From Myxococcaceae bacterium (lineage in GTDB: Bacteria > Myxococcota > Myxococcia > Myxococcales > Myxococcaceae): DNA of 9,920 bases. The DNA lies in the NCBI GenBank assembly GCA_018262385.1, contig JAGSPQ010000040.1, positions 1 through 9,920 on the forward strand, read 5' to 3'. This document shows positions 1 through 7,517 of the stretch, in pieces; position 1 is the first letter of the stretch; each line of letters starts with the position of its first letter. Position numbers and translations under genes: made by a program. The notes under the pieces are model-generated. The model saw only the letters and a program-made list of their open reading frames with translations, did no database searches and was not told the origin of the DNA.

Positions 1-1
1 G

Positions 2-1093
2 TTCGGCCGGTTTCTCCCCGCCACCGACGTCCCCCGGATGCTCGCGGCGATCGATCCGCGGAAGCTCGCCCCCGCCAACGGCTCGAACCTCGAGCTCGGG
101 GCGCGGTTGGCGGCCGAGGCGCTCGCCCAGGTCGCCGGCGTGGGCCGGGTCGTCCTCTTCACCGACGAAGAGCTGAGCCAGGACTTCTCCAATGAGGTGG
201 CGATCGCCGAGCTGGCGAAGGCCCCGTCCGGCACCGTCGTCCACCTGGTCTCCCGGAGTGCCTCGGGCGGCAGCCACCTCGAGGAGAGCCGGGACGACGC
301 CAACGCGCTGGCGCCGATCGCCACCTCCACTGGAGGCGTCTTCTTCCGCATCTCCGGTCACCCCGAAGATCCGGCAGACGCGGCGAGCGCGCTGCTGGGC
401 CTGGTGCGCCCGATCCGCATCGACGGCTTCACGGTCGAGGCGAAGGGGCTCGAGACCGATCGGCTCGACGCGCCGGAGGTGCTGCCGGAAGGCTCCACCC
501 TCCGCTACACCGCGATCGCCCCGCGGCCGCCCTCCGAAGTCACCGTGACCGGGAAGATCTGGGGCCGCGACTACCGCCAGCGGGTGTCGATCGATCCCGA
601 CCTGACCCGCTGGATGCCCGCTCTGGCGATCGGCGTCGCCGAAGTAGAGCCGCAGCTGTCCGACGACGAGGTCCGCACCGCCGCGCTCACCGCTCGCGCC
701 GTCTCGCGCGTCACCAGCTACCTCGCCGCCCAGCCGACCGCCGCCGCGTCGACCCTCGGCCGCGAGCTCGGCGTGCTGTACGGCGGCCACCTGTTTGGAA
801 CCAGCGGCTGCGGGTGCGGGGGCAGCTTCTCTTCCCGCTGCGGCATTCGGGTGGTCAGCCCTCCACCCGACTACGAGGGGCTGCTGCGGGCCCTGCTCGC
901 GCCCGGAGTCGCGGCCTGCGGCGCGCTGAGCGGGTCGATCACCCTCGAGGCGACCGGGGACGAGATCGTCGCCGTCGAGACCGCCGCGGCGACGCCCGAG
1001 CTGGCCGCCTGCCTCGCCGAGGTGGCGTGGGCCGCCCGGCTCACCCCCACCTTCTCGACCCACCGCCGCTACGAGGTCGCGATTGCTCCCTAG
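2..1093 (+). CDS. VWA-domain protein, C-terminal part (5' end outside window)
   Basis: The reading frame is open from the first bases, with no stop upstream of the ATG at 38, so the true start is probably outside the window; 363 residues are visible. The first part looks like the later half of a von Willebrand A fold. A GSNLELG segment (about 77-97) sits where the second metal-site loop is expected, followed by a hydrophobic strand ending VVLFTDEE (about 149-172). A beta-rich region follows, as in VIT/VWA proteins. A Cys-rich patch (GCGCGG, then RCG, about 811-843) precedes a tail of roughly 70 residues. This tail has two cysteines, a GSITLEATGDEIVAVE strand pair and a final YEVAI strand, a layout like the AgmX/PglI-type C-terminal domain of myxobacterial surface and motility proteins. 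That last resemblance is weak and is inference. The stop codon overlaps the stop of the convergent cysN. The role is unknown, probably envelope-associated. Confidence 0.72.
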   Translation, partial: FGRFLPATDVPRMLAAIDPRKLAPANGSNLELGARLAAEALAQVAGVGRVVLFTDEELSQDFSNEVAIAELAKAPSGTVVHLVSRSASGGSHLEESRDDANALAPIATSTGGVFFRISGHPEDPADAASALLGLVRPIRIDGFTVEAKGLETDRLDAPEVLPEGSTLRYTAIAPRPPSEVTVTGKIWGRDYRQRVSIDPDLTRWMPALAIGVAEVEPQLSDDEVRTAALTARAVSRVTSYLAAQPTAAASTLGRELGVLYGGHLFGTSGCGCGGSFSSRCGIRVVSPPPDYEGLLRALLAPGVAACGALSGSITLEATGDEIVAVETAAATPELAACLAEVAWAARLTPTFSTHRRYEVAIAP

Positions 1094-2709
1094 CCCAGCG
1101 CGCGCCGCACGTCGTCCGCGGTGGCCGACGGCACCACCCCCACCACCCGCACCCCCGACAGCTCCAGCTCGTTGCGCAGGCGCTTGCGCGACGCCTCGTC
1201 GCCTTCGCCCACGCACAGGCACACCAGCCCGCTCTCGGCCGCGGCGATCGCGATCCGCGCGCTGTCCACCGCCACCGCCGTCACCCACCCGGCGGCGAAC
1301 AGCTGCTCCTCGAGCGCATAGACCCGGGCCAGGTCGGCCTCGATCCACACGATCCCTCCCGCATGGCCCAGCCGCTGCTGCCGCGCCTGGGCGCTCACCC
1401 GCGAGCCGCCGCGCACCGACGCATCCGCTTCCAGGGTGGCGGGCTCGACCATCCCCGCGGCGACGGTGTTGTTGCTCAGCGCGTCGATCACGATGAACGC
1501 GCCAGTTCCGCGCACCGCGGCGTACGCGTCGACCGCCAGCGGCCGCAGGCACCGCAGCGTCACCCGGCCCACGTCGTTCAAGCCCAGCGACTCGGCGGGC
1601 ACCGGCTTCAACGTCTCGAGATCCAGCCGCGAATGCAGCGTCTCCAGCCGGGCCGGCACGGTGCGGGTGGTGTGCTTCACCAGGTACTCGCGGCCCTTCT
1701 CCAGCGGCCGTTCGTTGAGCCACACCACGTTCGCCTCGAGCTGCTTCACCACCCGCGGCGCGTCGGCCGGCCGGGCGATCAAGTCTCCGCGCGAGACGTC
1801 CACCTCGGTGGTCAGCCGCAGCGTCACCGACATCGGCGCGACCGCCCGCTCCAGCGGCCCATCGAAGGTGTCGATCCCGGCGATCACCGCCCGGCTTCCC
1901 GACGGCAGCACCACCACCTCGTCGCCCACCGCCACCGCGCCCGACGCGATCTGCCCGGCGAACCCGCGGTAGCGCAGATCCGGCCGCAGCACGTACTGCA
2001 CCGGAAACCGAAACGGCGCGTGCACGCGCGACTCGCCGGTCGGCACCGTCTCGAGGAACTCGAGCAGCGTGCCGCCGGTGTGCCAGGGCGTCTTCGCGCT
2101 GGCGGCCACCACGTTGTCGCCGTCGCGCGCGCTGATCGGAAAGTAGCTGACCCCGGCGAAGCCGAGCCTGCCGACGAACGGCTCGAACTCCGATCGGATC
2201 GCGTCGAACACCCCGCGATCCCACCCGACCAGATCCATCTTGTTGATCGCCACCACCAGGTGCCGGATCCCCAGCATCGAGGCGAGGTACGCGTGGCGGC
2301 GGCTCTGCGGCAGCACCTTCAGCCGGGCGTCGATCAGGATCACCGCCACCTCGGCGGTCGAGGCCCCGGTCGCCATGTTCCGGGTGTACTGAACGTGCCC
2401 CGGGGTGTCGGCGACGATGAAGCGTCGGCGCCCGGTGACGAACGATCGGTACGCGACGTCGATGGTGATGCCCTGCTCGCGCTCGGCGCGCAGGCCGTCG
2501 GTGAAGAGCGAGAAGTCGATCTCCTCGCCCACCTGGCGGGTCGCCCGGCGCACCTGCGAGATGTGGTCGTCGTACAGACCGTTCGCCTCGTAGAGCAGCC
2601 GACCGATCAGCGTCGACTTGCCGTCATCCACCGAGCCGACCACCACCAGCCGCAGCAGCTCCTGCGCCTGGCGGCGGACCCGCTCTTTCGCCTCGAGAGT
2701 CGCGGTCAC
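1090..2709 (-). CDS. cysN: ATP sulfurylase large subunit (GTPase) CysN, with degenerate APS-kinase tail
   Basis: This is the GTP-hydrolysing subunit of sulfate adenylyltransferase; with CysD it makes adenosine 5'-phosphosulfate (APS) from sulfate and ATP in the cytoplasm. The EF-Tu-like GTPase motifs are intact: P-loop GSVDDGKS (residues 25-32), the EREQGITID switch region (76-84), DTPGH (101-105) and NKMD (156-159). Beta-barrel domains follow to about residue 425. At 539 aa it is longer than stand-alone CysN (about 475) and shorter than CysN-CysC fusions (about 620-640). The extra C-terminal 90 residues look like a decayed APS kinase, annotated separately. The start is GTG at 2709, directly after the cysD stop (TAGGTG) with a GAGGGG Shine-Dalgarno-like sequence inside the end of cysD. 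It is the last gene of the operon. Its TAG shares four bases with the convergent stop of the upstream VWA gene. Confidence 0.95.
   Translation of the reverse strand: MTATLEAKERVRRQAQELLRLVVVGSVDDGKSTLIGRLLYEANGLYDDHISQVRRATRQVGEEIDFSLFTDGLRAEREQGITIDVAYRSFVTGRRRFIVADTPGHVQYTRNMATGASTAEVAVILIDARLKVLPQSRRHAYLASMLGIRHLVVAINKMDLVGWDRGVFDAIRSEFEPFVGRLGFAGVSYFPISARDGDNVVAASAKTPWHTGGTLLEFLETVPTGESRVHAPFRFPVQYVLRPDLRYRGFAGQIASGAVAVGDEVVVLPSGSRAVIAGIDTFDGPLERAVAPMSVTLRLTTEVDVSRGDLIARPADAPRVVKQLEANVVWLNERPLEKGREYLVKHTTRTVPARLETLHSRLDLETLKPVPAESLGLNDVGRVTLRCLRPLAVDAYAAVRGTGAFIVIDALSNNTVAAGMVEPATLEADASVRGGSRVSAQARQQRLGHAGGIVWIEADLARVYALEEQLFAAGWVTAVAVDSARIAIAAAESGLVCLCVGEGDEASRKRLRNELELSGVRVVGVVPSATADDVRRALG
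1093..1356 (-). other. Degenerate APS kinase (CysC) domain fused to CysN
   Basis: This covers CysN residues 452-539. The preceding linker (VSAQARQQRLGH, 438-449) matches the usual VSAEERxxRLG linker before the kinase in CysN-CysC fusions. The next segment reads GIVWIEADLARVYALEEQLF. In active APS kinases the same strand and helix (VWFTG...ALExxLF) bracket the P-loop GLSGSGKST, which is absent here with about five residues missing. The DGDNxR motif after the second strand is reduced to VDS. A later segment (ESGLVCLCV, then charged residues) corresponds to the EAGLIxLCAF strand, implying a further deletion between. The piece is about half the normal 175 residues and should not bind ATP or phosphorylate APS. 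The alignment was made by eye from known family motifs. It may persist as a structural appendage. Confidence 0.7.
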
Positions 2710-3618
2710 CTAGAAGTACCCCTCGCGCTTCTTCGCTTCCATCGAGCCTTCCTCGTCGTGGTCGATCAGCCGCCCCTGCCGCTCGGAGAAGTTCGTCGCC
2801 AGCATCTCGTCAATCACCTCGGCCACCGTGGTCGCCGCCGACTCGACCGCGCCGCTCAGCGGGTAGCACCCCAGCGTGCGGAAGCGCACCCGCTTCAGCA
2901 CCGGCCGCTCGCCCGGCTTCAGCCGCATCCGATCGTCGTCCACCATGATCAGGTTGCCGTCGCGCTCGATCACCGGCCGCTCGGTCGCGAAGTACAGCGG
3001 CACCACCGGGATCTTCTCGGTCAGCACGTACTGCCACACGTCGAGCTCGGTCCAGTTCGAGAGCGGGAAGACCCGGATGCTCTCGCCGCGATCGATCCGC
3101 CCGTTGTAGAGGTTCCACAGCTCGGGCCGCTGGTTCTTCGGATCCCACTGGCCGTTGCGATCGCGGAACGAGAAGACCCTTTCCTTCGCGCGCGACTTCT
3201 CCTCGTCGCGCCGGGCGCCGCCGAACGCCGCATCGAAGTTGTGCTCGGCCAGCGCGGTGAGCAGCCCGACCGTCTTCATCGCGTGGGTGTACTTCTGGCT
3301 GGTGAAGTCGAACGGGTTCATCCCGTCGGCGAGCGCCTGCCGGTTGACGTGCACCAGCAGCTTCATCCCGTGGCTCGCCACGAACGAGTCGCGAAACGCG
3401 TACATCTCGCGGAACTTCCAGGTGGTGTCGACGTGCAGCAGCGGGAAGGGCAGGGGAGCAGGATGAAACGCCTTCCGCGCCAGGTGCAGCATCACCTGCG
3501 AATCCTTCCCCATGCTGTACAGCATCACCGGCCGGGCGAACTCGGCCGCGACCTCGCGAATGATGTGGATGCTCTCCGCCTCGAGTTGCTTGAGCTGGGA
3601 CAGCCGCTCGCCGCTCAT
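2710..3618 (-). CDS. cysD: ATP sulfurylase small subunit CysD
   Basis: This is the adenylyltransferase subunit of sulfate adenylyltransferase, partner of CysN; it transfers AMP from ATP to sulfate. The protein has 302 aa, the normal length of the family. It opens with the family N-terminus ([19 protein letters not shown]), followed by the PP-loop [10 protein letters not shown] (35-44), [10 protein letters not shown] (60-69), the [20 protein letters not shown] block (132-151), [12 protein letters not shown] (186-197), GCYPLSG (250-256) and the characteristic C-terminus [25 protein letters not shown] segment. The ATG at 3618 overlaps the cysG stop as ATGA, and a GGAG Shine-Dalgarno lies 7 nt upstream inside cysG. 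The stop abuts the cysN GTG, so the two subunits are translated in direct succession. Confidence 0.97.
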   Translation of the reverse strand: MSGERLSQLKQLEAESIHIIREVAAEFARPVMLYSMGKDSQVMLHLARKAFHPAPLPFPLLHVDTTWKFREMYAFRDSFVASHGMKLLVHVNRQALADGMNPFDFTSQKYTHAMKTVGLLTALAEHNFDAAFGGARRDEEKSRAKERVFSFRDRNGQWDPKNQRPELWNLYNGRIDRGESIRVFPLSNWTELDVWQYVLTEKIPVVPLYFATERPVIERDGNLIMVDDDRMRLKPGERPVLKRVRFRTLGCYPLSGAVESAATTVAEVIDEMLATNFSERQGRLIDHDEEGSMEAKKREGYF

Positions 3619-4994
3619 CGGCCCGCTCCGCTGCGCGCCGACGCTTGCTGCGCCAGCGCGGTCAGCTGCGCGCGCAGCCGCACCACCTCGCCCACCACCA
3701 GCAGCGCCGGAGAGCCGACCTGGGCCGCCGCCGCCAGCTCGGCGATCTCGCCCAGCGTCCCTTCGATCACCCGCTGTCCTTCCCAGGTGCCGGCCTCGAC
3801 GATTGCCGCCGGGGTCCGCGCGCTCTTGCCCTGCCGCACCAGCGCCGCCGTCGCCTCGGCGAGCTTCCGCCCCGCCATGAACAACACCAGCGTCTGCGCC
3901 CCGGCGAGGTGCTTCCAGTTCGGGTTGTCCTCCGCGCGATGGCCGGTGGCGAAGGTGACCGACGACGCCACTGCGCGGTGGGTGACCGGAATCCCCGCCG
4001 CCGCCGGAGCCGCGATCCCGCTCGACACCCCCGGCACCACCTCGAACGCGATCCCCGCCTCGCTCAGCGCGATCGCCTCTTCGCCGCCCCGCCCGAACAC
4101 GAACGGGTCGCCGCCCTTCAGCCGCACCACCCGCCGCCCCAGCCGCGCCTGGGCGATCAGCACCGCGTTGATCTCGTCCTGCGAGGTCTGCTCGCCGCCA
4201 CCTTCCTTCCCCACGAACACCAGCCGCGCTCCCTTCCGCGCCCGGGCAAGGATCTCGGGGTGAATCAGCCGGTCGTAGACGACCGCGTCGGCGCGGCCGA
4301 GCAGCTCGGCGCCGCGCAGGGTGAGCAGGCCCGGATCTCCCGGCCCCGCGCCCACCAGGTAGACGATTCCCGAGCGCGGCCACACCGCCCGGATCCGTTT
4401 CCACAGCAAGGGGCGATCGCCGCGCGCCAGCAGCTGCGCCGCTCCCCCGTCGACGATCGCGCTCAGCGCCTTCGTCCGCGCCGGCCCGGGAGGCGTGATC
4501 CGCCGCAGCCGGCCCAGCAGCCGGGCCAGCTTTCCCCACTCGGGGCCGACCGCGTCCAGCGCCCGATCTTTGAGCGTCCGCGACAGGCCCGGCGCCAGGC
4601 CCGCGGTGGAGACCGCCACCGTCACCGGCCCACGGCGGCCGAAGGAGGGGACGTAGAAGTCGCACAGGCCGGGGAGGTCGGCGGCGTTCACCAGCACCCC
4701 GCGCCGGCGCGCCTCGGCCACCACCTGCTGGGTGACCTCCGGCTGATCGGTGGCGCTGAAGATCACCCACGCGCCCTCGCAGTCCGAAGGCTCGAACCCG
4801 CGCTGCGACAGCCGCACCTTTCCCTCCGCGGCGAGCCGGACGATCTCGGGGCTGACCTCCGGCGCCACCACGTGGACCTTCGCCCCCGCCTCGAGCAGCT
4901 GCGCCAGCCGGCCGGTGGCGATCTTCCCCGCCCCGACCAGCAGCACCGCGCGATCCTGCAGCCGCAGCGCGATCGGAAAATCGAGCCCGCTCAT
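3615..4994 (-). CDS. cysG: Siroheme synthase CysG (trifunctional)
   Basis: This makes siroheme, the cofactor of the sulfite reductase in the same operon, from uroporphyrinogen III. It has 459 aa, essentially the length of E. coli CysG, with both halves present. The N-terminal precorrin-2 dehydrogenase/ferrochelatase part has a Rossmann motif VGAGKIA (20-26) and the catalytic-Asp region [16 protein letters not shown] (102-117). The C-terminal SAM-dependent uroporphyrinogen III methyltransferase starts near residue 210 with [17 protein letters not shown] (212-228), then [16 protein letters not shown] (291-306), [20 protein letters not shown] (321-340) and a TLVLFMAG strand (368-375). The ATG at 4994 overlaps the cysH stop as ATGA, with a GGGGG stretch about 6 nt upstream as a likely ribosome site; longer versions of the frame run back into cysH and are not used. 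Its place in the operon ties cofactor supply to sulfite reductase synthesis. Confidence 0.96.
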   Translation of the reverse strand: MSGLDFPIALRLQDRAVLLVGAGKIATGRLAQLLEAGAKVHVVAPEVSPEIVRLAAEGKVRLSQRGFEPSDCEGAWVIFSATDQPEVTQQVVAEARRRGVLVNAADLPGLCDFYVPSFGRRGPVTVAVSTAGLAPGLSRTLKDRALDAVGPEWGKLARLLGRLRRITPPGPARTKALSAIVDGGAAQLLARGDRPLLWKRIRAVWPRSGIVYLVGAGPGDPGLLTLRGAELLGRADAVVYDRLIHPEILARARKGARLVFVGKEGGGEQTSQDEINAVLIAQARLGRRVVRLKGGDPFVFGRGGEEAIALSEAGIAFEVVPGVSSGIAAPAAAGIPVTHRAVASSVTFATGHRAEDNPNWKHLAGAQTLVLFMAGRKLAEATAALVRQGKSARTPAAIVEAGTWEGQRVIEGTLGEIAELAAAAQVGSPALLVVGEVVRLRAQLTALAQQASARSGAGR

Positions 4995-5674
4995 TTCGTG
5001 CCCCCATCGGGAGCGGGGAGGTGAAGCCCGCACTCCTTGTGATCCGGCGATTCCCACCACCAGCGCCCGGCCCGAACGTCCTCGCCCGGCTTCACCGCCC
5101 GGGTGCACGGCCCGCAGCCGATCGACGGGTAGCCCTGCTGGTGGAGCGCGTTCACCGGCAGGTGGTGCTCCTTCACGAAGTCCCAGCACTGGCGCTGCGT
5201 CCACTCGGCGAGGGGATTGATCTTCCAGATCCCGCCGTGCGCCGCGTCCTGCTCGGTCACCTCGACCGCTGCCCGGGTCGCCGCCTGCTCCCGGCGCAGG
5301 CCGGTGACCCACGCGGCCCGCCCGGCCAGCGCGCGGGACAGCGGCTCGACCTTGCGGATCCCGCAGCACTCCTTGCGCAGCTCGACGCTCTGGCGAAACG
5401 AGAAGTGGCCCTTGCCCGTGACCAGCTCCTCCACCGCGTGGGTGTTCGGAAAGAAGGTCTCGAACTTCACTCCGTACCGCTCGCGCAGCCGGTCGATCAG
5501 CTCATAGGTCTCGGCGGGCAGCCGGCCGGTGTCGAGGGTGAACACCTTCACGCTCGGCGCGTGCTTCGAGGCCAGCTCGAGCAGCACCACGTCCTCCAGC
5601 CCGAAGCTGGACGCGATCGCCGCGGTCGCGCCGAAGCGCTGCTCGACCCACTTCAGCGCCTCCTCGGCGGTCAC
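4991..5674 (-). CDS. cysH: Adenylylsulfate (APS) reductase, [4Fe-4S] type
   Basis: This is a thioredoxin-dependent assimilatory reductase turning APS into sulfite and AMP. It has 227 aa. The nucleotide-binding part includes [13 protein letters not shown] (22-34) and [12 protein letters not shown] (45-56). Four cluster ligands are visible as KECCGIRK (Cys103, Cys104) and IGCGPCTR (Cys187, Cys190), followed by the catalytic-cysteine tail ECGLH (Cys215). The paired CC...CxxC set separates APS reductases from PAPS reductases of the E. coli type, which lack these four cysteines, so APS is the expected substrate. The start is GTG at 5674, overlapping the sulfite reductase stop as GTGA; the frame continues further upstream, but that part is out of frame with the sulfite reductase and has no family match. 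It is annotated cysH by family. Confidence 0.95.
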   Translation of the reverse strand: MTAEEALKWVEQRFGATAAIASSFGLEDVVLLELASKHAPSVKVFTLDTGRLPAETYELIDRLRERYGVKFETFFPNTHAVEELVTGKGHFSFRQSVELRKECCGIRKVEPLSRALAGRAAWVTGLRREQAATRAAVEVTEQDAAHGGIWKINPLAEWTQRQCWDFVKEHHLPVNALHQQGYPSIGCGPCTRAVKPGEDVRAGRWWWESPDHKECGLHLPAPDGGTK

Positions 5675-7413
5675 GACGCGCACTCGCCTTCCATCTTCTC
5701 GACGGTGAAGGCGACGTTCGAGCCCAGGTCGATGAAGTCCTCGGGCCTCGCCTGCGCCTCGGTCATCTCGCCCAAATCCAGCAGCAGCGCCTTGCCCTCT
5801 TCGACCGACAGCCGCTGGAAGAACGCCCGCGGCGCCTCGTCCGGCAGGTGCGACTTCTCGAACAGCGCGATCAGCCGATCGATCGCCTCGGGGATCCGCC
5901 GCGCCGGGATCTTCGCCACCAGCCGGCCGAACTGGGCGCCGTTGGTGTCGACGCCGCCGCCGATCGTCACGTGGTACTGCGGCATCAGCCGCGCGCCGAC
6001 CTTGCGGATCCCGCCCTGGAGCCCGATCGCCGAGATGTGATTCTGCGCGCACCCGTTGGGGCAGCCGGACACCTTGATGTTCGTCTTCTCGGCCTGGGGC
6101 GACAGCTGCTGGTTCAGCAGGTGATCTCCGATCAGCTGGGCCACTCCGCGGGAGGTGGTCACCGCCAGCTTGCAGGTGTCCGCGCCCGGGCAGGCGACCA
6201 CGTCGCGCACCGAGTCGGCGATGGGCTCAGCGAGGCCGATCTTCTGCAGCGTGAGGAAGAAGGCGGGCAGCTCCTCGTTGCGGATCCAGCGCACCAGCAG
6301 GTTCTGGTTCAGCGTGGTCCGCGCGGTGCCGTCGCCGTACTTCTCGAGCAGATCGGCGAACCCGCGCATCTGCTGGCTCGAGATGTCGCCCAGCTTGAGC
6401 CAGGCGACGCCGGTCGAATACCCCGGCTGTTTCTGCGCCCGCACGTTCTGCTTCGCCCACGCCTCGAACGCCGGCGGCGGAGGCAGCGGGCTCGACGATC
6501 TGGGCGGCCGGTGGGTCGGAGCGGCCTCTTCCGGCGGCACCTCGGGCAGCGGGCGGCCCCCTTCCGCGCGGACCTTCGCCAGCTCTTCCTCGTAGCGCTG
6601 CTTGTACTGCTCGAAGCCGACCACCTCGATCACCCACTTCATCCGCGCCTTGCGCATGTCGCGGCGATTTCCCTCGGCGTGGAACACCCGCACCACCGCC
6701 TCGCACGCCACCAGCAGATCCTCGACCGGGAGGAACTCGTCCATCACCCGGGCGCTGCGGGTCAGCGTCGAGGTGCCGCCGGCGGCCAGCATCTTGAAGC
6801 CCCGCTTGCCGTCGCGGACCTGGGCGATCAGCCCGATGTCCATGATCGCCCCCGCCGCGCAGTCGTCGGGGCAGCCGGAGATGTTGATCTTGAACTTCCG
6901 CGGCAGCCCCGAGCCCAGCTTCGCCCGCAGGAAGTTGCGGGTGATCAGCTCGCCGTAGGGAGTGACGTCGAACGGCGCTCCACTGCAGACCCCGGCGTAC
7001 GGGCAGCCGACCACGTTGCGCACGGTGTGGGAGCACGCCTCGCGGCAGGTGAGCCCGCTGGCCTCGACCGCGGCCATGAACGGCGCCACGTCGACCACCT
7101 TCACGAAGTGGAACTGGAAGTTCTGCCGGGTGGTGACGTGGCCGTAGCCGCGGGACCAGGTGTCGGCGCACTCGGCGAGCACCCGCAGCTGCGCGCCGGT
7201 GATCACGCCCTGCGGGACCTTGATCCGCATCATGTGCACGTCCGCCTGGCGCTGGCCGTAGACGCCGCGCGAGAGGCGGTAGGTCCGGTACTGGTCGGCG
7301 GTCAGCTCGCCGCGCTCGAACCGCTCGAGCTGGTGGACGAACTCCTCGGCGTCGCGCACGTCGCCGAAGGTCTTCCGGACGCGGGTGGGATCGATCGGGG
7401 GGGGCTGGGACAT
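5671..7413 (-). CDS. sir: Siroheme sulfite (nitrite/sulfite) reductase, NirA/Sir family
   Basis: This is the six-electron reductase taking sulfite to sulfide, probably with ferredoxin as donor. It has 580 aa from ATG 7413, which is preceded by GGAG with 6-nt spacing; an in-frame TTG at 7425 lies upstream of that site and is unlikely. Two homologous halves are visible, each a ferredoxin-like half-domain plus a siroheme/[4Fe-4S] domain. The C-terminal half has the standard ligands ACPGADTC (Cys408, Cys414) and SGCPNGC (Cys451, Cys455). The N-terminal half supplies the basic substrate residues (TTRQNFQFH near 94-102, RKFK near 172-175). Unusually, it also has its own full set: GCPYAGVC (Cys137, Cys143) and SGCPDDC (Cys181, Cys185). 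A Pro-rich linker (about 287-315) joins the halves. Context (CysDN, APS reductase, siroheme synthase) argues for sulfite rather than nitrite. It is the first structural gene after the Cys attenuator. Confidence 0.92.
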   Translation of the reverse strand: MSQPPPIDPTRVRKTFGDVRDAEEFVHQLERFERGELTADQYRTYRLSRGVYGQRQADVHMMRIKVPQGVITGAQLRVLAECADTWSRGYGHVTTRQNFQFHFVKVVDVAPFMAAVEASGLTCREACSHTVRNVVGCPYAGVCSGAPFDVTPYGELITRNFLRAKLGSGLPRKFKINISGCPDDCAAGAIMDIGLIAQVRDGKRGFKMLAAGGTSTLTRSARVMDEFLPVEDLLVACEAVVRVFHAEGNRRDMRKARMKWVIEVVGFEQYKQRYEEELAKVRAEGGRPLPEVPPEEAAPTHRPPRSSSPLPPPPAFEAWAKQNVRAQKQPGYSTGVAWLKLGDISSQQMRGFADLLEKYGDGTARTTLNQNLLVRWIRNEELPAFFLTLQKIGLAEPIADSVRDVVACPGADTCKLAVTTSRGVAQLIGDHLLNQQLSPQAEKTNIKVSGCPNGCAQNHISAIGLQGGIRKVGARLMPQYHVTIGGGVDTNGAQFGRLVAKIPARRIPEAIDRLIALFEKSHLPDEAPRAFFQRLSVEEGKALLLDLGEMTEAQARPEDFIDLGSNVAFTVEKMEGECAS

Positions 7414-7419
7414 CGTGGT

Positions 7420-7423
7420 CTCC
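7420..7423 (-). promoter_or_regulatory. Shine-Dalgarno of sulfite reductase gene
   Basis: GGAG lies six bases (ACCACG) before the ATG at 7413 on the minus strand. It begins only four bases after the T-run of the leader terminator, so the decision to terminate falls immediately before the ribosome site. It fixes the start at 7413. Confidence 0.75.
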
Positions 7424-7427
7424 AACG

Positions 7428-7458
7428 AAAAAGGCCCGTCACCAAGGGGTGGCGGGCC
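7428..7458 (-). terminator. Leader (attenuator) rho-independent terminator
   Basis: On the minus strand, arm GGCCCGCCACC (7458-7448), loop CCTT (7447-7444) and arm GGTGACGGGCC (7443-7433) form an 11-position stem with a single C/A mismatch. TTTTT (7432-7428) follows directly. It sits between the stop of the poly-Cys leader ORF and the first structural gene. Seven bases of its 5' arm (7458-7452) also belong to the alternative antiterminator helix. On the plus strand the same hairpin is not followed by a T-run, so it is directional for the operon. Confidence 0.85.
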
Positions 7459-7517
7459 GTCGAGTGTTCAGTGGTCCAGGGCGGGTTCTAGGCGCTGGTC
7501 ACTGGCTCGCGACCCGC
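7452..7517 (-). promoter_or_regulatory. Antiterminator (segments 2:3) of the cys attenuator
   Basis: Segment 2, GCGGGTCGCGAG (7517-7506, within the leader ORF), can pair with segment 3, CTCGACGGCCCGC (7464-7452). This gives 12 base pairs with one U-G pair and one bulged A at 7460. Segment 3 overlaps the 5' arm of the terminator by seven bases, so the two structures exclude each other. The 41-nt loop can fold on itself through CAGTG/CACTG (7504-7500 with 7473-7469) and CCAG/CTGG (7498-7495 with 7479-7476). Pairings were found by eye, without energy calculation. Confidence 0.7.

Noticed and set aside
814..4263. Very long plus-strand frame of 1149 codons antisense to cysN and cysD
   Set aside because: It has a low-complexity Arg/His/Pro-rich translation with no domain. 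It is the shadow of GC-rich codons on the opposite strand, where cysN, cysD and cysG are unmistakable.
3619..5007. N-terminal extension of the cysD frame into cysG
   Set aside because: The extension is a Gly/Arg/Ala-rich shadow. The cysD family N-terminus begins at the ATG 3618, with GGAG upstream.
5675..6052. N-terminal extension of the cysH frame into the sulfite reductase gene
   Set aside because: It has no APS reductase similarity; the GTG at 5674 gives normal length and the GTGA coupling.
7414..7425. TTG at 7425 as start of the sulfite reductase
   Set aside because: It overlaps the GGAG that serves the ATG at 7413, and the four extra residues have no support.
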